From: a virus | Length of the DNA stretch: 22,204 bases | Strand: one strand, 5' to 3' | Virus record (IMG/VR): IMGVR_UViG_3300009545_000063 | Location: 1-22,204 of that record | Shown here: positions 6,103 through 13,474 of the stretch, in pieces | Numbering within the stretch: position 1 is the stretch's first letter | How the letters are laid out: each line of letters opens with the position of its first letter | Made by a program: the position numbers and the translations under genes | The notes under the pieces: model-generated | The model's input: only the letters and a program-made list of their open reading frames with translations | Database searches by the model: none | What the model was told of the DNA's origin: nothing

Positions 6103-7403
6103 ACGTCGTGCAGCGCTCCCGGCAGCGCCTGAGCAACCTCGCGGCCCGCGAGCAGCGGCCGACGGGCTGGTTCCGCATGTCCGCCGGGGCCGACGGCGCC
6201 CCGACGCGCGTCGATATCTACGACGAGATCGGCGGAGGCGGCTGGTTCAACGACGGCGTCAGCGCGATCGACTTCGTACAGCAGCTCGCTGGCATCAACG
6301 GCCCCATCGAGGTGCACATCAACTCGCCCGGCGGCGACGTCTTCGACGGCCTGGCGATCTACAACAGCCTCGCGCAGCGCGCCGGCGACGTCACCACCGT
6401 CGTCGACGGCCTGGCCGCCTCTGCCGCCAGCTTCATCGCCATGGCCGGCAAGACCCGCATCATCGCCCCCGGCGCCATGATGATGATCCACGACGCGGCC
6501 GGGATGTGCTTCGGAAACGCCTCCGACATGCGGGAGCTGGCCGAGCTGCTGGACAAGGTGTCCGACAACATCGCCTCGATCTACGCCGACCACGACGCCA
6601 CCAGCAGCGGAACCGACTGGCGCGCCGCCATGAAGGCCGAAACCTGGTACACCGCCAACGAGGCCGTCGCGGCCGGCCTGGCCCACCGCCTTGCCGAACG
6701 CCCCGCCACCGCCGCGCTCGCCGCCGCAGCCAAGTTCGACCTGTCCGCGTTCTTCAACGCCCCGGCTATGGCCGCCGCAGTCCCGGGCCACGGTGCGTAT
6801 ACCGGCACCCACACGCATGCGCACACCGCCGGCGGCGACCAGGGCGACGACGCCACCCACGAGCACGAGCACAGCCACGACGGCGACGCCGACCACGACC
6901 ATTCCCACCCGTCCAACCGGGCCCGGGCCGGCCGAATCCTCGGCGTCGAATCGATGCCGCTGGCCGACAAGGCCCTGGCCGTCCACCACACCGCGACCGT
7001 GGACAAGCCGTGGGACGGCCCGGCCGCCGTGAAGGCGATGCCGGCCGACGACGCCGTCCTGCGGTACTGCCACGCCTGGATGAGCGACGAGGCCGCGGCC
7101 GAGACCCCTGCAAAGGGCGACGACGACGCGGACGACAAGAAGAGCTCGTACAAGTTCCCACACCACCAGGCCGAAGGCGGCCCGGCCAACCTGGCCGCCT
7201 GCCGCAACGGCCTGGCACGACTGTCCGGCGCGGACATCCCCGACGGTGACCGCGACGGCGTGAAAGCCCACCTGCAAGCCCACCTCGACGACGCCTCCAA
7301 AGGCGACGGCGAGGGCACCACCGATCACGCCGGGCCGCCCTCCTGGCTCAAGAACGCAGCCGCGCACCCCGCGTGGCTCGATCTCGCCGAGGAGGCGAAG
7401 TGA
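6099..7403 (+). CDS. ClpP-like prohead protease with His-rich linker and extra C-terminal domain
   Basis: This is the probable prohead maturation protease, cleaving capsid precursor. The 434-residue protein has a ClpP (S14) fold in residues about 36-200: INSPGGDVFDGLAIYN (74-89), the nucleophile S108 in DGLAASAAS, H131 in MMMIHDA, and the WYTANEAVAAGLA segment (183-195). An acidic linker rich in His (11 His between 231 and 270) follows. Residues about 285-400 form a second domain with a YKFPHH motif (351-356), PANL, and a DIPDGDRDGVKAHLQAHL end, a pattern I associate with the C-terminal parts of other phage prohead proteases. The GTG start overlaps the previous stop. It precedes the capsid gene, as expected. 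Confidence 0.9.
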   Translation: MNVVQRSRQRLSNLAAREQRPTGWFRMSAGADGAPTRVDIYDEIGGGGWFNDGVSAIDFVQQLAGINGPIEVHINSPGGDVFDGLAIYNSLAQRAGDVTTVVDGLAASAASFIAMAGKTRIIAPGAMMMIHDAAGMCFGNASDMRELAELLDKVSDNIASIYADHDATSSGTDWRAAMKAETWYTANEAVAAGLAHRLAERPATAALAAAAKFDLSAFFNAPAMAAAVPGHGAYTGTHTHAHTAGGDQGDDATHEHEHSHDGDADHDHSHPSNRARAGRILGVESMPLADKALAVHHTATVDKPWDGPAAVKAMPADDAVLRYCHAWMSDEAAAETPAKGDDDADDKKSSYKFPHHQAEGGPANLAACRNGLARLSGADIPDGDRDGVKAHLQAHLDDASKGDGEGTTDHAGPPSWLKNAAAHPAWLDLAEEAK

Positions 7404-8815
7404 CGATCACCATTCCGGACTCCCCGGCGGGGCTCGCCGACGTCCTGGCCGACGCCGACAAGGTCAAGGAGCTGTGGGCCTCCAAGGAGAACCTGGAGGG
7501 CTTCATCAACGGCTACGCCAAGGCCGTTGACAAGGCCGACCGCGGCGAGATGCGCGCCGAGGCCCGCGAGCAGATGCAGCTGGTGCTGGCCGAGTACCTG
7601 AAGAACAACGGCGCCACCGACGCGCCGAAGGTGAACCTGGCCGACGGGCCGTCGCACAAGCGCACACCGATGATCGCAGGGCTTCCGTCCGCGACCGCCG
7701 GCCGCAAGAGCGTGTACAACCGTCGCGCTCCGGGCGCCGCTGCCGACGGCATCTTCGAGGACGCCAGCGAGTTCTTCCGCGCCACCTGGCACCACTCGCG
7801 GCGGCTGAAGGACTGGAATGAGCTCGCGCCGAAGGTCGAGAAGCTGCGGGAGGTTCAGAACTCCTACGGCTCCGAGGTTCCCGGCGACGGCGGGTTCCTG
7901 ATCCCGGAGGAGCTGCGCAGCGAGATCCTGCAGCTGGCGCTGGAGACCGCAACCGTCCGGCCCCGGGCGACCGTCATCCCCATGTCGAGCGCGCGCGTGC
8001 CGATCCCGACGATCGACGACCCGTCGCACACGTCCTCGATCCTGGGTGGCGTCGTCGGGTACTGGACGGAGGAGGCAGCCGGCCTCACCGAGTCCCAGGC
8101 ATCGTTCGGCCGCGTCGTCCTGGACGCCAAGAAGCTGACGGTCTACGCCGAGGTCCCGAACGAACTGCTCATGGACGCCCCGGCGTTCGAGGGCTTCTTC
8201 TCCGGCACGTTCCCCAAGGCGATCACCTGGTTCGAGGACGTCGCGTTCCTCACCGGCACCGGCGTCGGCGAGCCGCTCGGCTTCATCAACTCCCCGGTCG
8301 CAGTCACCCAGGCCGTCGAGAACGGCCAGAACGCCGGCAACGGCCCCACGGTCGTGTGGGAGAACATCGTCAAGATGTACAGCAGGATGCTGCCGACCTC
8401 GCTCGGCCGTGCCTGCTGGATTGTCTCCCCGGACGTGTTCCCGCAGCTGGCCACCATGGCCCTGTCGGTCGGTACCGGCGGCGGCCCGGTCTGGATCGGC
8501 AACTTCTCCGGCGGCCAGGGCGGCGACGCCGCCCCGCCCGCGACGATCCTGGGCCGGCCGGTCCTGATCTCGGAGAAGGTCGGCCCGCTCGGCACCACCG
8601 GCGACATCACGTTCGCGGACATGTCGTACTACCTGGTCGGCGACCGCATGGAGATGCAGGTCTCCGCCTCCGAGCACTACAAGTTCGCCAACGACAAGAC
8701 GGCGTACCGCGTCGTGCAGCGCGTGGACGGCCGCCCGTGGCTCTCCACCGCGCTCACGCCGAAGAACGGTGGCCCGACCCTGAGCCCCGTCGTGCAGCTC
8801 GGCACCCGTTCCTAA
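7400..8815 (+). CDS. Major capsid protein, HK97 fold
   Basis: This 471-residue protein forms the icosahedral shell. The GTG start at 7400 overlaps the protease stop and has GGAGG at 7391-7395. Residues 1-72 are highly helical and charged, and 73-150 less ordered. This N-terminal part probably acts as the removable delta or scaffold domain, as no separate scaffold gene is seen. The HK97 core begins near 153 with the typical NSYGSEVPGDGGFLIPEELR, then VPIPTIDDPS, the WTEEAAGLTESQASFGRVVL strand, a PNELLMD spine-helix start, and DVAFLTGTGVGEPLGFIN. C-terminal motifs are GRPVLISEKVGPLG and MSYYLVGDRMEMQVS. The cleavage site cannot be placed from sequence alone. Confidence 0.95.
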   Translation: MTITIPDSPAGLADVLADADKVKELWASKENLEGFINGYAKAVDKADRGEMRAEAREQMQLVLAEYLKNNGATDAPKVNLADGPSHKRTPMIAGLPSATAGRKSVYNRRAPGAAADGIFEDASEFFRATWHHSRRLKDWNELAPKVEKLREVQNSYGSEVPGDGGFLIPEELRSEILQLALETATVRPRATVIPMSSARVPIPTIDDPSHTSSILGGVVGYWTEEAAGLTESQASFGRVVLDAKKLTVYAEVPNELLMDAPAFEGFFSGTFPKAITWFEDVAFLTGTGVGEPLGFINSPVAVTQAVENGQNAGNGPTVVWENIVKMYSRMLPTSLGRACWIVSPDVFPQLATMALSVGTGGGPVWIGNFSGGQGGDAAPPATILGRPVLISEKVGPLGTTGDITFADMSYYLVGDRMEMQVSASEHYKFANDKTAYRVVQRVDGRPWLSTALTPKNGGPTLSPVVQLGTRS

Positions 8816-8867
8816 CACCCAACCCAGGCGGCAGTGACGCCCCGCCACCTCATCGAAGGAGACTGTC

Positions 8868-9293
8868 ATGGCAGGTATGGAAGCGCTCGGCCGCCTGGTC
8901 GACGCCGTTCCGATCGCATCCGGCGCCGCGATCAAGTTCCGCGGCGCATCCGGAATTTTGGTGCTGTGCACCGGCAACGACACGTTCACCGTGACCGCGT
9001 CGGGCAGCTTCGGCGGCAGCTACTCCAGCCCCGGGCCCATCATCACCCACTACTACCAGCGCGCCGACACCAACGGCACCCACGCCTGGACCCGGCAGAC
9101 CCAGGCCGCGTCCAACGCGGTCGTGCAGTCCAACGCCGGCTACACCACGGCGTTCGAGGTGCTGACGTCGATGCTGGCCGACCCGAACGACTACATCAAG
9201 GTCACCGCCGGCGGCTCCGGCCTGGTGGCGCTGATCCCGCACGACCTGGTGGTCCAGCGCAAGCCGGCCAACCTCGAAATCCTCGGGGCCTGA
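8868..9293 (+). CDS. Probable head decoration or head-associated protein
   Basis: This 141-residue protein starts at ATG 8868 with AAGGAGA about seven bases upstream, the one clearly separated start after the capsid gene (52-base gap). The middle is rich in Gly, Ser and Thr with alternating beta strands (GILVLCTGNDTFTVTASGSF), then a Tyr/His segment (ITHYYQRADTNGTHAW), and ends with LVALIPHDLVVQRKPANLEIL. A single beta-rich protein of this size just after the capsid gene is often a decoration protein in siphophages; that assignment is positional. The family is not recognised. Confidence 0.72.
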   Translation: MAGMEALGRLVDAVPIASGAAIKFRGASGILVLCTGNDTFTVTASGSFGGSYSSPGPIITHYYQRADTNGTHAWTRQTQAASNAVVQSNAGYTTAFEVLTSMLADPNDYIKVTAGGSGLVALIPHDLVVQRKPANLEILGA

Positions 9294-9294
9294 C

Positions 9295-9762
9295 GTGGCG
9301 AACTTCCTCACCGGCAAGTCGCTGCGGCAGCTGGAGTACGGCCTGCAGGTCCTCAAGACCGCGCAGGCCCTCCCGCAGACCGCGACCGCGACCCTGTTCA
9401 CGGTCACCGGCGGCCGGGTCATCGTCACATCGCTGATCGGCACCGTGTCGACGGCGATCCAGAACCAGGCGTGCACGCTGGCGCTTGGCACGGTCCCGAC
9501 GGTCGGGACCGCGTCCTCGACCGGCATCGCCACCGCGACGTCGATCATCAACCTGGAGGCGGGCACGCACTTGTACCTGCCCACCGCCAAGGGTGCGCTG
9601 ACCGTCAACGCCAACGCCGGCGCCGCGGCCCAGCTGCCAGCCGGATCGGCCTACGTCGTCTCGGCCGGCACGATCTCGTGGACCACGTCGGCGTCCAACA
9701 CCGGCGCGATCTCCTGGGCGCTGACGTACATCCCGCTCGACGACGGGGCGGCGGTGTCCTGA
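9295..9762 (+). CDS. Beta-rich structural protein, tandem paralogue A
   Basis: This 155-residue protein starts at GTG 9295, one base after the previous stop. It is almost wholly Ala/Thr/Gly/Val-rich beta sequence with no cysteine except one. Segments ALPQTATATLFTVTGGRVIV and ISWTTSASNTGAISWALTYI recur in the next gene as ALPQTATGSIFTVSGGRIVL and IQITTSASDTGSVKWSMTYV, so the two are clear paralogues. A virion surface or decoration role fits the composition and position after the capsid gene, but is inferred. It is coupled to its paralogue by TGATG. Confidence 0.78.
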   Translation: MANFLTGKSLRQLEYGLQVLKTAQALPQTATATLFTVTGGRVIVTSLIGTVSTAIQNQACTLALGTVPTVGTASSTGIATATSIINLEAGTHLYLPTAKGALTVNANAGAAAQLPAGSAYVVSAGTISWTTSASNTGAISWALTYIPLDDGAAVS

Positions 9763-10232
9763 TGTCCTACATCCTGTCGCCGGCCGGCGTGCGCGGAGCT
9801 TCCCTCGGCATCCGGGTGGACCGCGCAACCGCGGCCCTTCCCCAAACTGCCACGGGCAGCATCTTCACGGTCTCCGGCGGCAGGATCGTGCTCACCTCCC
9901 TCGTCGGCGAGGTGACTACGGCCCTGGGCGCGACGGCCACGACGGTGACGGTGGTCTCGACGCCAACAACGGGTGCGGCCACGACCCTGGCGTCGGCGAC
10001 CGCGGTCACCAGCTCCGCGGTCGGCTCGTGGCTCACGCTCCCGGCGACCCTCGGGAGCGCCCTGGTGGTTACGCCGGTCGCCGGGGCGGTCGCGCTGCCG
10101 TCGGCGAGCCTGGGCTTGCTGGTGCCGGTCGGCAGCATCCAGATCACCACGAGTGCGTCCGACACCGGCAGCGTCAAATGGTCGATGACCTACGTGCCGT
10201 TCGACGACGCAGCCACTGTAGCGGCGGCCTGA
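9762..10232 (+). CDS. Beta-rich structural protein, tandem paralogue B
   Basis: This 156-residue protein is the second copy of a tandem pair, starting at the ATG of a TGATG overlap. It aligns with copy A over its whole length: N-terminal ALPQTAT, a Thr/Ala-rich middle, and a C-terminal TTSASDTGSVKWSMTYVPFDD. Divergence is considerable, so the duplication is old or the two have different partners, such as a heteromeric spike or decoration. The function is unknown. It ends in a TGATG overlap with the zinc-ribbon/SAP gene. Confidence 0.78.
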   Translation: MSYILSPAGVRGASLGIRVDRATAALPQTATGSIFTVSGGRIVLTSLVGEVTTALGATATTVTVVSTPTTGAATTLASATAVTSSAVGSWLTLPATLGSALVVTPVAGAVALPSASLGLLVPVGSIQITTSASDTGSVKWSMTYVPFDDAATVAAA

Positions 10233-10666
10233 TGCCCATCGAGACGTGCACCAGATGCCAGCAGACCTTCGCGTTCGGCCTGTTCCGGTGCCCGCGCTGC
10301 CAGACGCTCGCCCCGCGGTACGCCAAGGCCGCGGAGCTCATCGAGAAGGGAACAAGCACGATGCCGAGGATCACCGTCGGGGCCGGCCCGACGAACGCCG
10401 ACGCCGCCGAGGATGAGGTTGGCTTCGTTGGTCGCGCCGAGCACGAGGCGGCCGAAGTCGCAGCCGAGGTCAAGGTTGGGGTGCACTCTGCCGAATCCTG
10501 GGCCGAGAAGCCGCTGTCGCACCTGCGGGAGGCCGCCAAGGAGCGCAACCTGTCCGCCGCCGGCTCCAAGGCGGACCTGGCCGCACGCATCGCCGAGCAC
10601 GAGGCCGGCCAGACGGCCGCCGACGCGTCCTCGGCTGCCACGGTCGACAAGGAGGTCGCCGAATGA
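10232..10666 (+). CDS. Zinc-ribbon plus SAP-domain protein
   Basis: This 144-residue protein has two recognisable parts. Residues 1-30 hold CTRC and CPRC pairs, a compact zinc ribbon. Residues about 91-121 (PLSHLREAAKERNLSAAGSKADLAARIAEHE) match the SAP helix-extension-helix, a module known to bind DNA. Between them lies an acidic, Ala-rich linker. The start is the ATG of a TGATG overlap. An in-frame ATG at 10361 could give a shorter product beginning MPRITVGAG that keeps SAP but loses the ribbon. SAP proteins are common in the connector region of actinophages, possibly touching packaged DNA; that role is inferred. Confidence 0.78.
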   Translation: MPIETCTRCQQTFAFGLFRCPRCQTLAPRYAKAAELIEKGTSTMPRITVGAGPTNADAAEDEVGFVGRAEHEAAEVAAEVKVGVHSAESWAEKPLSHLREAAKERNLSAAGSKADLAARIAEHEAGQTAADASSAATVDKEVAE

Positions 10667-10971
10667 GCTGGACTCTGTCCGCGTCCGGGAAGCTGCCTGC
10701 CGAGCTGGAGCACCTGGAGCAGGAGTTCGTCGATGAGCTGCACGCGCTGCTGGCCAGGTTCGGCGCGCGGTTCAGCCACTTCCAAGGCCCGACGGTCGAC
10801 CGGCTCACGGCCGGGGATGCGGCGCCGCCAGCGACGGCCGCCGAAGCCGCTCCGACTCCCGCACCCGCCGCTGAGCCTCCCGCCGAGGAGACGCCGGCCC
10901 CGGCGGCTAAGACGGCGAAGGCCGCCAAGGACGCACCGCCGACCGCGGACCCCCCGGCGCAGGGGAGCTGA
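10663..10971 (+). CDS. Small protein with Ala/Pro-rich tail, unknown
   Basis: This 102-residue protein has a strong ribosome site (GGAGG at 10651-10655, seven bases before ATG 10663) and overlaps the previous gene by ATGA. Residues 1-50 form an amphipathic acidic helix region (AELEHLEQEFVDELHALLARF); the rest is a low-complexity Ala/Pro/Glu/Lys linker. No domain is recognised. The helical head and flexible tail suggest a structural or adaptor role, but position between connector genes is the only support. Confidence 0.7.
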   Translation: MSWTLSASGKLPAELEHLEQEFVDELHALLARFGARFSHFQGPTVDRLTAGDAAPPATAAEAAPTPAPAAEPPAEETPAPAAKTAKAAKDAPPTADPPAQGS

Positions 10972-10975
10972 CCAC

Positions 10976-11233
10976 GTGTCCTGGTACCAGCTCCTCGACA
11001 TCCGTCGCCAGGCGCGGCTGGAGTTCGAGCGCGACCCGTACGTGATGGGTCCGCCGGTCGCCTGCCCGAACGACGGCGAGCCGCTGCTATCGGGGCCGCC
11101 CAGCGAACCGGGCACCTGGTACTGCCCCTACGACGGTTGGCGGTACCCGCGCGACTGGACCCGGCCGGACCCGCCGGCAGGCCTGTTCGACGGCGTCGCC
11201 GAAAGCCCCGGTTCGTACAGCGGGCTGCCGTAG
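10976..11233 (+). CDS. Small zinc-ribbon protein (CPNDG/CPYDG type)
   Basis: This 85-residue protein starts at GTG 10976, four bases after the previous stop. It opens with MSWYQLLDI and a basic helix, then two matching knuckles, ACPNDGEPLL and WYCPYDGWRYP. Paired CPxDG motifs suggest a compact metal-binding fold or at least a duplicated turn. I recognise this as a recurrent small protein of actinophage structural operons, without a known function. Only one cysteine sits in each knuckle, so zinc binding would need Asp, His or a second chain; treat metal binding as uncertain. Confidence 0.75.
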   Translation: MSWYQLLDIRRQARLEFERDPYVMGPPVACPNDGEPLLSGPPSEPGTWYCPYDGWRYPRDWTRPDPPAGLFDGVAESPGSYSGLP

Positions 11234-11313
11234 GCGAACCGCTGTACCGCCACAACTGGATACGACGGTCACCACCCCACGGGGTTCTCCGCGAGAAGAA
11301 AGCAGGGTCGCAG

Positions 11314-11394
11314 GTGTCTACCACTGAACAAACCGCCATGCGGCCGTGCCGCGACGGCGGAGATCGGTGCTTCCGGAAGCCGGTGGCGCCGTGA
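11314..11394 (+). CDS. Possible 26-residue peptide
   Basis: A GTG at 11314, with AGGG seven to ten bases upstream, opens a 26-codon frame that ends in a GTGA overlap with the basic protein at 11391. The peptide contains PCRDGGDRCF and is basic at its end. The main support is the coupled overlap; ribosome site and length are weak evidence. It could instead be untranslated leader of the next gene. Confidence 0.3.
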   Translation: MSTTEQTAMRPCRDGGDRCFRKPVAP

Positions 11395-11525
11395 AGAAGC
11401 ATCAGGGCAGCAGGAAGCACAGCGGCGGGGCCAAGCACGGCCACGCCAAGAACGCACGCCGCGTGCACGCCGTCGGCAAGCAGCAGAAGCACGCCAAGCC
11501 CGCGCCGCCGAAGAAGGGCGGCTGA
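11391..11525 (+). CDS. 44-residue Lys/His-rich basic protein
   Basis: A GTG at 11391 starts a 44-codon frame ending one base before the adaptor gene at 11527. The product is strongly basic: nearly half its residues are Lys, Arg or His, with Gly and Ala (KKHQGSRKHSGG, ending KPAPPKKGG). Such composition suits nucleic-acid or capsid-interior binding. The codons show the G/C-rich third positions of its neighbours, and it fits tightly between genes. I do not know a named family. It is below the length that gene callers often accept, so it may be missing from annotations. Confidence 0.58.
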   Translation: MKKHQGSRKHSGGAKHGHAKNARRVHAVGKQQKHAKPAPPKKGG

Positions 11526-11526
11526 C

Positions 11527-12603
11527 GTGCCTGTGAGCATCCCGTGCCTGTGCACCCGCGAGGACGTCAAGCGCGCACCCGACATCAAGGAGACCGCGCG
11601 CTCCAACTGGCAAATCGACCGCGCCATCCAGTCCGCGACCGAGAACATTGAGGACAAGGGCCACCTGCACCGCAAGTTCTACCCGGTCGACACCACGAAC
11701 TACTTCGACTGGCCGAACTTCGACTATGCCTATCCGTGGCGGCTGTGGTTCAACCAGTTCGAGCTCGCGGCCGTCCCCACAGCGCCCAACGCGGTCACCA
11801 CCGGCGGGGTATCGATCCCGCTGTCGGCGTGCAACTTCGAGCCGATCAACTCCGGGCCGCCGTTCAAGTACCTGGAGCTGCGCCGCGACCTGCCGTACTC
11901 GTTCGGTGTGGGCCCGACCCCGCAGCGGGACATCTCGATCACCGGCACGTTCGGCTACTGGATGCAGACCGACGACGCCGGGGTGCTCGCTTCCCCGATC
12001 AACTCGACCACGGCCACGGCCGTGCAGGTGTCCGACGGATCGCTTGTCGGCGTCGGCCAGATGCTCATCGTCGACGGCGAACGGATGGTCGTCTCGGACC
12101 GCTCGACCCTGGCCACCGGCCAGACCAACCTGTCCGGCGCCACCACCGCGCTGCTGTCGGACGACGCAATCGGTGTTACCGACGGCACTCAGCTGCACAT
12201 CGACGAGGTCATCCAGATCGATTCCGAGCGGATGCTCATCGTTGACATCACCGGCAACCAGGTCACCGTGAAGCGCGCCTGGGACGGCACGGTCCTGGTC
12301 ACGCACAGCGTCGGCACAGCCATTTACGCCTTCCGGAGCCTGAAGGTGCTGCGCGGCCAGAACGGCACCGCCGCGGCCACGCACAGCAACGGCGCGTCGG
12401 TCGTCACGTGGCGGATCCCGTCGCTGCTGCGGGACCTGGCGATCGCCGAGTCCGTCGTCCGGGTCACGCAGGAGGTTGGCGGCTACACCACTGTCGAGGG
12501 CGACGGCGAAGGCTCGGTGAAGAACATCGGCGCCGGCCTGCCGGACCTGTGGGACGAGGCCATGACCCGGTTCGGCCGCAAGGGAAGGATCAGGGCGATC
12601 TGA
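11527..12603 (+). CDS. Head-tail connector/adaptor protein
   Basis: This 358-residue protein probably sits between portal and tail. The N-terminal part is helical (REDVKRAPDIKETARSNWQIDRAIQSATENIED), like gp6/gp15-type adaptors, and the C-terminal part returns to helices (SLLRDLAIAESVVRVTQEV, DLWDEAMTRFGRKGRI). Inserted between is a beta domain with a doubled module: GQMLIVDGERMVV (178-189) and DEVIQIDSERMLIV (226-239), then RAWDGTVLVTHSVGTAI (250-266) and RGQNGTAAATHSNGASV (276-292). A similar module ends the tail protein at 19090. The GTG start lies one base after the preceding stop, with AAGGGCGG upstream. Larger than a minimal adaptor (about 100-200 residues), because of the insert. Confidence 0.82.
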   Translation: MPVSIPCLCTREDVKRAPDIKETARSNWQIDRAIQSATENIEDKGHLHRKFYPVDTTNYFDWPNFDYAYPWRLWFNQFELAAVPTAPNAVTTGGVSIPLSACNFEPINSGPPFKYLELRRDLPYSFGVGPTPQRDISITGTFGYWMQTDDAGVLASPINSTTATAVQVSDGSLVGVGQMLIVDGERMVVSDRSTLATGQTNLSGATTALLSDDAIGVTDGTQLHIDEVIQIDSERMLIVDITGNQVTVKRAWDGTVLVTHSVGTAIYAFRSLKVLRGQNGTAAATHSNGASVVTWRIPSLLRDLAIAESVVRVTQEVGGYTTVEGDGEGSVKNIGAGLPDLWDEAMTRFGRKGRIRAI

Positions 12604-13061
12604 TGGCCTTCGACTTCCAGGGCCTCGTCGACGCGGTCGCCTCCTACGCGGGGCAGACCGGCGAGTTCGAACGCGTCGCCACCCACGAGCCAAAGTCCAA
12701 GCCGGGCAACGGCCTGACCTGCTCGATGTGGTACGAGGAGATTGCACCACTGGCCGCGGCCTCGGGTCTGGGATCGGTGACGGGCCTGATCATCATCACG
12801 CTGCGTCCGCAGATGCCGTTCCTGTCGCAGCCCGCCGACCAGACCGACCCGCTGATCATGCGCGCGGTCGCGGCGCTGATCACAAAGTTCGCCGGCGGCT
12901 TCACCATGACCGGCGTCGTCCGCAACGTGGACCTGCTCGGCCAGCACTCGCAGGGCCTTCGCGCCAAGACCGGCTACGTCAACCAGGACGGCACCGTCTA
13001 CCGCGTCACAGACGTGTCGCTGCCGCTGATCGTCAACGACCTGTTTCAGGAGGAGCCGTAG
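12603..13061 (+). CDS. Head-tail connector-region protein (head closure or tail terminator)
   Basis: This 152-residue protein starts at a TGATG overlap, with GGATCAGGG upstream. It has an alpha/beta pattern with strands GLIIITLRPQMPF, GFTMTGVVRNVDLLG and VYRVTDVSLPLIVND and a helix LIMRAVAALITKF. Its place after the adaptor and before the gp10-like gene matches neck or head-closure proteins of siphophages, and its 152 residues fit that size class. I recognise the sequence style as a recurrent actinophage connector protein, but cannot tell head closure from tail terminator. Confidence 0.72.
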   Translation: MAFDFQGLVDAVASYAGQTGEFERVATHEPKSKPGNGLTCSMWYEEIAPLAAASGLGSVTGLIIITLRPQMPFLSQPADQTDPLIMRAVAALITKFAGGFTMTGVVRNVDLLGQHSQGLRAKTGYVNQDGTVYRVTDVSLPLIVNDLFQEEP

Positions 13062-13469
13062 ATGGCCCAGACGATCCACGTCAACGAGCGCGGCCCGCTG
13101 TTTACCGGCGTCGCCGAGGCCGAGTTGGCCGCCGCGGTCATGGCCGTACAGGAGGAGGTCGCCTCCTATGCCGAGTGGCAGTGGCAGATGAACATGACCT
13201 CCTCGTTCCGGCACCCGTCCGAGCCGCCGCGGTACCAGTCGCACATCAACATCGCCAAACGCGACGGGCACCTGGTAGTGAACGACGGCTACCCGGGCTC
13301 AGGGCTGCTGTACGGGCCGTGGCTGGAAGGCGTCGGCTCCCGCAACGCCACGACCCGGTTCAAGGGCTACTTCTCGATGCGGCGGGCCGCAAACGCGGTC
13401 GCGCAGAAGACCGCGTCGATCGCCAAGCCCATCATCGACGCCTTCATCAGCAAAGCGAACGGAGTGTGA
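13062..13469 (+). CDS. HK97 gp10-like neck or tail-completion protein
   Basis: This 135-residue protein has the best ribosome site of the region (AGGAGGAG at 13048-13055) before ATG 13062, directly after the preceding stop. It shows the features of gp10-like proteins: a helical N-terminus (AEAELAAAVMAVQEEVASYAEW), a middle with YQSHINIAKRDGHLVVND and YGPWLEGVGSRNATTRFKGY, and a C-terminal helix (MRRAANAVAQKTASIAKPII). The GPWLEG-x-RFKGY segment is typical of this family. Such proteins help join or complete head and tail. Assignment is by pattern, so confidence is moderate. Confidence 0.75.
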   Translation: MAQTIHVNERGPLFTGVAEAELAAAVMAVQEEVASYAEWQWQMNMTSSFRHPSEPPRYQSHINIAKRDGHLVVNDGYPGSGLLYGPWLEGVGSRNATTRFKGYFSMRRAANAVAQKTASIAKPIIDAFISKANGV

Positions 13470-13474
13470 GCGCA

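Noticed and set aside
5676-8989. Long minus-strand frames opposite the protease and capsid genes
   Set aside because: Long antisense frames are expected in G/C-rich coding DNA; they show no domain, and the plus-strand genes are unambiguous.
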